Source: Larimichthys crocea (lineage: Eukaryota; Chordata; Actinopteri; Sciaenidae). From it: DNA of 64,000 nt. Shown here piece after piece: positions 55,714 through 64,000 of this stretch (position 1 is the first letter of the stretch; each line of letters starts with the position of its first letter). The stretch spans positions 11,381,157 through 11,445,156 of the forward strand of contig NC_040018.1 of NCBI RefSeq assembly GCF_000972845.2, written 5' to 3'. The notes below the pieces were generated by a model. That model was given only the letters and a program-made list of their open reading frames with translations, did no database searches and had not been told where the DNA came from. Both the position numbers and the translations under genes were made by a program.

Positions 55714-56194
55714 TAACTGCCTGAATCCCTCTCATTCGGTTCCTCTCCTGCTGTTCTCTTTCAACTGAAACGGCCTCTTTTATTTCCTTTCACTTTTGCT
55801 TTTGTTGGTCAGGACAAGAAAGTGTTTCCACAGTCAACCGTCTCCCTCTGAGCTCTTCCTGCTCTGCAGCCTCTTTAGCACAGAGTAATCCGACATGTGT
55901 GAAAGTGTGTGTACAGCTTTGAGTGTGCGTTTCTGCCTGTGAGTGCAGGCATGTCTGCAGAATAAGGCTGAGCGGAACACATCCAGGGGAACTCACTACT
56001 CTTTAATGAAATCGAAGAGCTGCTGATGAAATGCACATCTGTAAGGGAGCTGTCTTCTACATGTGAGTGTACAGTATTGTCAGTCAGCTTTTTTTTTTTC
56101 TTTTCATCATCAGGTGACTTCGATCATCTCAAATGTGAATCGTCTTCATGATGCTGATTTTAAGCAGCTAGCTCTGTCAGCTGCTCTGCAAAGA

Positions 56195-56275
56195 AATATC
56201 CAAACCACCTTTGGATGGATTGCTGTGAAATTCTTTACAGACATTCATGTTCCCCTCAGGATAAATTGTAATAAC
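56195..56275 (-). repeat. Family B repeat, copy 5, partial
   Basis: TTGGATGGATTGCTGTGAAA, ACAGACATTCATGTTCCCCT and CAGGATAAATTGTAATAACT match family B in the orientation of the copy at 27655. Confidence 0.65.
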
Positions 56276-57361
56276 TCCCCGGACTTTTCATCTTTTCTTC
56301 TCATCAATCATGACTTTCAATTTGTCCAATACTTTGATCCAACTCCAACCTCAGTTCAAATCAAATCAAAAGGGGCTTTACTTGCATATTGAGACAGTAT
56401 TGCAAAAGCACAAGACCACAAGAAATAAAACATTATGTAGCAATAATGCAAAAACAATAACCATGTTAACCATGTTTTCTCCTGTTCTAGTCTGTTACCA
56501 TATATATCACTACATGTTGTATGTCTTGCTGTGTGAATTCTGTGAATCTCGCATCTCTGATATGTGTCCTTTGGGTTTACTATAATGAAGCACTTCATGT
56601 TATTGCTCTCCCTGCTGAATCCTGCACTGCAGTTTAGATTCATTTAGAGGGGCGCCTACAAAAAAAGTGTATAATTATTTATGCTATAAATACTATATCC
56701 TCCTACATAAGTGCCACTCATAGAAACAGAAAAAAAACACACCAGTAATTTGTATTTTTAGGATGAATGGTACCAATTAAGAATGTCAATCAAGGTATCA
56801 GGTTTGCTTTGGAGCAAAAACAGCTTGTTTAGTTGTTGGAGCTGCATCAGGAGGTTCACATGAGGGAAAAGAATGAAGCCCTAAATGTGGATAAGATAGA
56901 AAAATCACCTTGTGTTTCACCTTGAAGAACATTTTTTTCTGTGTGTATATGTGTGTGTGTGCCCCCAAATGAAAGACAAATGAAGGTGAGCTGTATCATC
57001 AGGGGAGCTGAACTCCTAATGCTTGTGTGACAATTTCGGCTTCAAGTAACCTTCAAGTAACCTCTGCCGGCCATAAAATAAGTGGCACAAAATGTGTGTG
57101 TAAGTGTGTATGGCCTGCTGTATTTATCTGCATACAGTCTGTATGTGTATGTATGAACATATATAGCCACACTGGAGGGTTCATGAGGTGTTTGATGTCA
57201 CCTCGTCCTTGGCTCCACACAGTGTAAGCGAAGCTCATGCTGACAAAGCTAACAGACGTTTGCTTTTGGCCTCCTCGTGTTCCCGCTGTTTCATCCACAG
57301 CAGCGGTCCTCCTCCAGATCCCCCTTTTCTTCCCCCTGACATCCGTTTCCGACTGTATTCC

Positions 57362-57364
<3 letters not shown>

Positions 57365-57402
<38 letters not shown>
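57365..57402. repeat. (CT)n microsatellite
   Basis: About 19 CT units on the plus strand. It produces Ser-Leu and Glu-Arg repeat frames that are not genes. Confidence 0.95.
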
Positions 57403-57404
<2 letters not shown>

Positions 57405-57496
57405 CCCACCACCTGCTCCTCCTCCCTAACCCCTCCCCCATCTTGTGTATATCATCACTTTGCTTTGGAGCGCAGCAGTAGCAGCACCTTGCCGCC

Positions 57497-57510
57497 GTTG
57501 CCATGGAAAC
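57497..57510. promoter_or_regulatory. RFX X-box GTTGCCATGGAAAC
   Basis: GTTGCC and GGAAAC are separated by AT, a classic strong RFX-binding form. It sits in the most GC-rich local stretch of the upstream intron, with GCCGCCGTTG, GCCGCTGCTGCC and GGGGGGCGGCGG nearby. That stretch could be an enhancer or an internal promoter. I found no exon attached to it. Confidence 0.45.
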
Positions 57511-57983
57511 AGTGGCACAACAGCAGGTTGGCTGCCGCTGCTGCCTGGAGGCGTGGCATCTCACGCCCCCTTTGCTCCTCTCCTCTCACTCATGGAGGTC
57601 TCTAGTACCTCCGCATGAATCCACGAGTCAAGGCACGAACGTCCGTCCGTCTGCATGTGAATCAGTCTGTATCACAGCAATAACGTAGTAGAGGGGGGCG
57701 GCGGCTTTACTGTAGTAATCAGCCACTGCAGCGAGACGGCAGGTCAACGTGGAGTATGATGACACTCCTATACAACATTTACAAGGTTCCATTAGATAAA
57801 AATGTCCACATTAAATGTATATGTACTATTCATGTTTGTCCATTAAACAACGAGATCCTGGTCGAAATATAGATGCATGCTCTCTACTCGAGGTGAACAG
57901 CCCAAACTTTATACCGTATCAATATCTTATATAGTCAATTCATAAGCATGGACCTCAGCATCAATGCCAAGGGAAGGATTAAG

Positions 57984-58235
57984 ACAGAACTGCAATGATT
58001 AGTAGATTAATTGATTACTTGTCAACTATAAAATGAATGTCCAAATTCTCTGATTTCTGCCTCTCAAATATGAATATGTTCTGGTTACTTTAATCCTCTT
58101 TGACAGCAAACTGAATATGAATTTGGGTTTGTTGACAAAAGAAGACATTTGAGGACGTCACCTTTGTTTTCAGGAGACTTTTTTTTAATCGTTTTCTGAC
58201 ATTTTACAACTCGCTTAATTGAGAAAATGATCGCC
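57984..58235 (+). repeat. Family A repeat, copy 2 (long)
   Basis: ACTGCAATGATTAGTAGATT and TGATTACTTGTCAACTATAA through TTTTTAATCGTTTTCTGACA and AATTGAGAAAATGATCGCC. It is the reverse of the 2703-2945 copy and about equally long, without the 42-bp duplication. Confidence 0.7.
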
Positions 58236-61200
58236 ATATTAAATATTAATGGAAATAATATTTAGTCTCTGCTCTGGTTCAAGTGCACACCTCTCCAGGT
58301 TAAATCTGAGTGGTAGTAGGTCCACCATCACTATCATTTTCAACCTTATCTACACAGGACTCGAGTCTTTTCCCTCTTTTTTTCTCACCCTCACCGGTCA
58401 TTCCCGGGTCCAGTGTTTGTGAATCAGGCTGTGTGCCAAAAAGCAGGTGACCTACACGGTAGCACTGCGCCTTAACACATCCTGTATAGACAGTGAGGAG
58501 TGAAGCTGCTGCTGCTGAAGCACCGCCGACCTGCTGGTTCTAGCCGGTGTAGACAGCACGTAAATATAAGGAGGGTAAATGCTCTGATATGCTAATAGTG
58601 GAGAGCTGACAAGAAATGAGCAGAGCGAAATCTAACGTTCCCAAGCAAAATGCTCCAGTGTCAGCCAAGGATGAGTGTAGCCGGATCTGCTCACCATGGA
58701 TATACGTTTTAATCTTCCAGGTACACACAACGTGCATACGTGCTATTACTATTAAAAGCAAGCATACCATAAGCCCATGATGAACATGCCTTGCTTTCTG
58801 ATGTGTTTCCCTGCTTGGTCAGTCACAGTGTTCTTCGAGCAAAATGTCCATTTCAGACAAAGTCACTGAAGCGAGACGGGAATGACTGGTGAGGGTGAGA
58901 AACCCTTGACCTGTTTCTGTGCACCACAAGCGTCGTGAGAACACAGCAGGTCTGATTGGTTGTGAGTGAGCTGAGAGAAAGAAAGAGATAAAAGAGGAGC
59001 GGAGAGGAGAGGCAGCTCTCTAGCTTCTCTTCCTGATTTAGATCGCCATCAGACTCTCTGAATCTCGCACAAAAGGCCCGACACACATGCATGAGCACAA
59101 ACACACACTCACACAAGTTACACATGGACTGCCACTTCTCATTTCTGAGAGAGAGTTTCTTTGATGCCGCAACAAATGAACATGGAGTGTGAAAAAAAAG
59201 AAAAAGAAAAGAAAACATCCTTTCCTTTCAATTATCCAGATATGTTTGCACTGTGGGGCCCTGCTGGCTACACCACTGGAATGAAATTCAACGGATGACA
59301 GAGTCTGCGTTTCCTTCGCATTGTTAAATCTTCATAGCAGAGAAAATCAACTAGAAGACACACAAAACATTTACAAAGAGAGGCCGTGCAGCTCCACGAC
59401 AGAGCCCTTTGAATGATGGAAGAGCAGAAAGTGGTTTTGTTTCACCTGGTAGCGATGAAAAATATCTCTCAAGGGTCACATCAAACCTTCCATGCATGAA
59501 CATGAACACACATGGGCTGCGATGTGGTGCAGGTTTTCTTTTATTAGTTTGTTAAAGCTTTCTTTCATTTTTTTTGTTTTCTTGAAATTTAGTTGTTGCA
59601 ACAGTTGCACCCTGCATTGGTGTCAGTGAGAGGAACAAAGTAGGTGCTGATTCACCTGGATGTGACGCTAAGTAACCAAACTTCAACCGCAAACTCACGC
59701 TCAAAGTTTTGATGTGCCTCCGTGGTCATAATTCAGGAGGTTAGGGCTGCGGCTTCTCAGCAGTGTGCAGCAGCGAGCCAGCCATACATCCATCCTGTAT
59801 ACGGGTGCAGTGACACCAACAGCTGAATCAGGCTTTCACTCCTGTGCTGACAGGATAATCTCGCCCTGCAGCCAACCAGATTTGAAAGGAGAGAGTGTGT
59901 GTGTTTGTGTGAGCTGAGTGGTGGTTTGCTGGGTAAGCAAATGGAGCAAAATATCCTTTTATGAAAATTTCAAACTAAGATAAAGAATAAAAAATAAAAG
60001 TCCCCTCTTACACTTTGTTAGATCAGGAGAAAGAGGAAGAAATGAGGATAAATTAGACTTCACCCATATTCTAACTAATATCCAAACACACACCTTTAAT
60101 ATAGCACATTATATTATAAAGTATATTAAATATATAATAGTTTTATATGATGGGCATGGTTAAAATCATCTATAGTCCCCATCCAATCGAGTTCAGTCTT
60201 TAAAGTGTTTTACAGGAAGGGGAGGGGATTTTGAAAATGTCTTTTGACACATTTATGGTGTAAAACAAGAGATCACCTAACAATGAAGACAGGATTATAT
60301 CTTTGTTTCAGTCAATTCACTATCTGAAAGATTTTAAGGGATAAGAGGATAAGAAGAGGATACTGCTTGCTTCAAATCCTCAGATAGGGACGTCCAGGAA
60401 GTTAATGATTTTCACCAAAATATTGTTGAATTATAAAAACAAAAAACAAAAGGATTGATCTGGATTTTATCTTCAGTATTAGAGGGGATTTTGCTTTGTA
60501 GGATCGGAAAGAGTTTTGTATCTGCTCCAAATTCTTTGTCTGATCAGACACATCGTCTCCTCTCAGTGCTGCTGGGAAAGCTTGTTTGCCGAGGCCACAA
60601 AATCAAGTCATTAAAAGAAACCAACAAAAAACAGCACACTGTCATTCACAGGCAGGGCGACCGAGCGACACTTTCAAGTCAAAATGCAATTAACGTTGAA
60701 TAAGATCTCTGTAAATGATTACAGCCGCAAGGTTCACTCACCGCCGTCTAATTTCTCAAAAACCCACACACACACTCACACTGTGATTGATCACCCTGAA
60801 TCACAGATGTATACTCCAGGACTTGTCTCAAGCGCATTGAACCTGGTTCACTATCTGATTGTCAGCAGCCATGATTTGAAAGACATTCATCTGGTTGACA
60901 CTTAAAAGGACGGCCAGTGGGTTTCAGATGTTTCTATCTCTGGCACAATATTCCCACTACAGAGAAAACACATCTAAATACTGATGATTGTACTGAAGTG
61001 AGGCAGCTGGCATCCGTTGGTTTTGTACATGATTAAAGCTGCAGGCTTTACTGCCACTGTGCCTGTGCTTTAATCAGTTAACCAGGCCTTTATGAGCACA
61101 CATGTGTGGCGCGTTTGTTACACTACATAAAAACAGGAAAATAAACCCTGGGCAAAGTAATCTTTAGGTGTCAGACTCTAACCTCGCGTTTACATCATCA

Positions 61201-61870
61201 TAGTAACCTCATGCTCATGATATATCTGAGCCTGCTGCGTCATTCCTTTTCTTATTTACAAAACAGCGATTTCATGGCTGTTTAAATATTTTCAGTCTCT
61301 TTTTTTACAGAGCCAAAGCAAGCCTGCTGCTGGGTTATGTTCTCCCTTACACATCAGCTGGGTGCCGTGGCCTGGGGTGAAAGCAGTTCATATGATACGA
61401 CCTTACTCAAAGTTTGAAGAGAGCGGAAGAGACAGGCCGATGCACTCACAAGGATTTTACTGCACAATCTCCTCTCCTCTCCTCTTCAGGAATAAAAGAG
61501 AGACCAAGTGATTTAAAGCTCCATGTTTTGAGTATCAAACGTCCACTCCCTGCAGGCTTGAAACAAGGATGTAAAAACTTTATAGTTTCCACCTTTACAC
61601 AAGACAGAAGCTGTGGTTATCTTAAATTCAAACTCAAGTAGTCTGTAGTTCATTGGATCCAGTGTCCCAGTCTCTCACTCTCTTCAAAGCTCCAAATTTC
61701 TGTCCGAAGATTTGCATTTAGCCACATTTATGTTTGTGCAGTCATTGTTGGTTGTGATAATTTCTTGTATATTTAAAAAAAACTGAATAGAAGGAAAGAT
61801 AGAAAATTATGTAAATGTTTAGTAAATGTTTTAAATGATGAATGCATAGGAAGAGAAAGAAAGAAAGAGG

Positions 61871-61876
<6 letters not shown>

Positions 61877-61915
<39 letters not shown>
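61877..61915. repeat. (AT)n microsatellite
   Basis: About 19 pure AT units. Confidence 0.95.
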
Positions 61916-61918
<3 letters not shown>

Positions 61919-64000
61919 ACACTGTATACACATACTATAATGAAGTTGTGTGCAGCTATATAATCAATATTTGTCAACATTTAGACATTTCCCATAAAGA
62001 TTCATGTCAATGCTCTTTTTGACAGAACAGACAAATCCTGAAATGCTGTGACAGTTCATGCAACTAATTTCATGAATGTTTTATGACTTCATTACTTCAA
62101 ATGTGAAAACACACATCATATTTTATTCAAAAAGGGAAATGCCACCAGCAAAAGCTAAAAAACAATATTCATGTTTCACACGTAAAGAAGGAAACTGAAG
62201 AATAATGCAAAGAACTCAGTTTATTTACTAATGTAATAAAAACAATCTTAATACATTCATAGAATAGTTATAATTTAAATCCTATTTGTTTGAGTGAGAG
62301 AAAAAACCATTAAACCCACAACATGACTCGACCCTGTTATTATAAAGTTATGGAGGATTTGGGAGGATCTTGGGTTTCTGGTTTTGTCCTAAGTGGGAAT
62401 TTCCAAACCATAAATTGTGATGATTTAAAGTCTGCAGATCTTAATGTGGAATAACTGTCATCTAATTGAACCAAATTTAGTTTTTAAAAAGAGACATTAC
62501 CCACGCGCTTCATCAAGTGAGTCTGAGCTAACTCTGCACACACAAAATCCAACAAAAATCATTTTGGCGGACAAAAAGATACAAAATAAAAGTTAATCAA
62601 AATATTCTCCAGAGTTTTAAACAGCCAACTCTGACTGAGGAGGTTGTGAGATGTCTCCCAAGCTCATTATCAGAATAATTGTACAACAACGCCCAAGAAA
62701 AGTACGCTTCACACTAATGAACACACTTAGCTTCATGTGACCGCAGTCGTCCATGCAGCACATTCATCATTTCATCAAAGAGACCATAAACAGATGAGCA
62801 ATGCTGACTCCCTTCTCATTGAAGATTACTAGTGAGGCCAAGAGCAATTGACAGGAGCACTAATTACACTTTATACATGATTATGCAGTGTTACACAAAG
62901 AATGCAAGCCTAGAAACAAAACAGAGTGCAGCTGAAAACCGATGAGAAAATTCACAGTGTAACCTCAGCGCTGTGGTCTGTGACTTCATGTGAGATCACT
63001 GCCTCTTAATTATTTCTATATTTAATCCTGTGGGATGTGTAGGTGTGGGTTTGTAAGATATGTAAGAGGAAGTGATGGAAAGAGCATTATCTTAAATGTG
63101 CTCTGAGAATAACTGGAATAACGTGTATTTCATTCGTCTGCAAAAGGTCTTAGTTTTACAAAGAAACACATTCCTCTAAAATGCTACTACATCATACAGT
63201 ATTGCTTTGAGAACACCCTGAAGGCATAATCTTTCTCCAAGTGACGTGATTTATGGTTTCTTCTCAGGGCCAATTTTTATAGAGTTGTAGGAAATAAAAA
63301 AACTCACTTTGGCAAACTCTCTATTCTGCTGACATTTGTTTTGCTGGTAAAACTTTCGAATACAGCCCACAAATGAAAGTGTGATTATTCAGTATATACA
63401 GCGACAGTGACAAACTTAAGGCCCGTGGGCCTGGAGAAAACGCAGGTTTTTTCATTCATTTGAGTGGCAGTAGTGTGTTTTGGCTGTGGGGTTGCCAAAG
63501 AAAATGCAGGGACCTGTGGCGGAGAAGTTGAGCCAGATTCAACCTTTTGACAGACACAACCCGACATCACGCTGCGGCTGCCCATTAGATGCTCCGATCG
63601 GTCAAAATGTCACTGGAACTGAAGCTATCCAGGTGGATTCATGGACTAAACTCTGATACTCTGCCTGTTGTGTTCTGGCTTTGTTTATTTCATGTACCAG
63701 CTTCTATGTCTGCTCACAATGTACACTGAAAAATAGAGACAGCAAGAAGTTTCCTTTAGTTAGTCTGGATGACAAGTGACCTGCTGACAATTTTCAAGGA
63801 AAAATAAATAAACTGATTCTGAGAGTCTTGGATTTTTTTTTGGTTTGTTTTGTTTCTACCAGTTCCTAAATGTTATTCATTCCCCTTGCCATTTACCTGA
63901 GAAATTGTATATTAGCCTATCAGTAATCTGTTCAGAAGCGGTAAACACACACCCGACCTGGACAGGGCGGCTACAGCCAAGGCAAATCACTGAAAATATG

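Larger units (their letters stand above)
46277..64000 (-). other. 3' part of the upstream intron, over 17.7 kb
   Basis: It starts at the acceptor TTCTCTTCCAG and runs off the window. I looked on the minus strand for an exon encoding the family's first helix and the Cys-Pro-Phe-Trp-like end expected before VLLSG, and found none. It holds many microsatellites (47058, 49697, 53175, 53386, 55671, 57365, 61877), copies of families A, B, C and D, a LINE-like remnant at 54030-54165 and two palindromic X-box motifs at 55473 and 57497. No plus-strand gene is supported. Confidence 0.75.

Noticed and set aside
57237..57605. 122-codon frame in the GC-rich patch as a first exon
   Set aside because: It is on the wrong strand for the gene, is created by (CT)n, and does not resemble the ENTREP N-terminus.

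Overview
The window is vertebrate nuclear DNA, almost certainly from a teleost and probably a percomorph. It has small GT-AG-bounded exons in long AT-rich introns, many (CA)n, (AT)n and (CT)n microsatellites, and several dispersed repeats that I recognise as common in spiny-rayed fish genomes. There are no operons, CRISPR arrays or prokaryotic signals.

One protein-coding gene is supported. It lies on the minus strand and occupies the whole window: a member of the ENTREP/FAM189A family of CD20-like four-pass membrane proteins. Eleven coding exons can be joined with matching phases (46220-46276, 18927-19037, 16111-16242, 9449-9556, 7544-7704, 5522-5657, 3912-3990, 3042-3812, 2543-2608, 1813-2135, 691-888). 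They give 2142 nt, or 713 residues plus a stop. The 5' exon or exons with the start codon and first membrane segment are not visible and should lie beyond position 64000. The visible protein holds three membrane segments, a Cys-rich loop, a cytosolic tail with PPPY, PPEY and PPPY motifs, a long Ser/Pro-rich region, and a conserved C-terminal block. The large introns make me lean to ENTREP2 (FAM189A1) over ENTREP1 (FAM189A2), but the paralog is not settled from sequence alone.

Layout: 1-690 is the 3' UTR with an AATAAA signal. 691-9556 holds nine compact 3' exons. 9557-19037 holds two exons of the membrane region. 19038-46219 is a 27-kb intron. 46220-46276 is an isolated 57-nt exon. 46277-64000 is the 3' part of an even longer upstream intron.

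The introns contain a TIR element with an inner hairpin, a tRNA-derived SINE head beside a LINE 3' tail, a 5S-rRNA-derived fragment, other LINE tails and four families of dispersed repeats with two or more copies each. Palindromic RFX-type X-box motifs and perfect CRE octamers are the clearest candidate regulatory sites. I see no previously undescribed system. The most interesting points are a 99-nt intron that stays open in frame, a run of skippable membrane exons, and the X-box motifs in the large introns.
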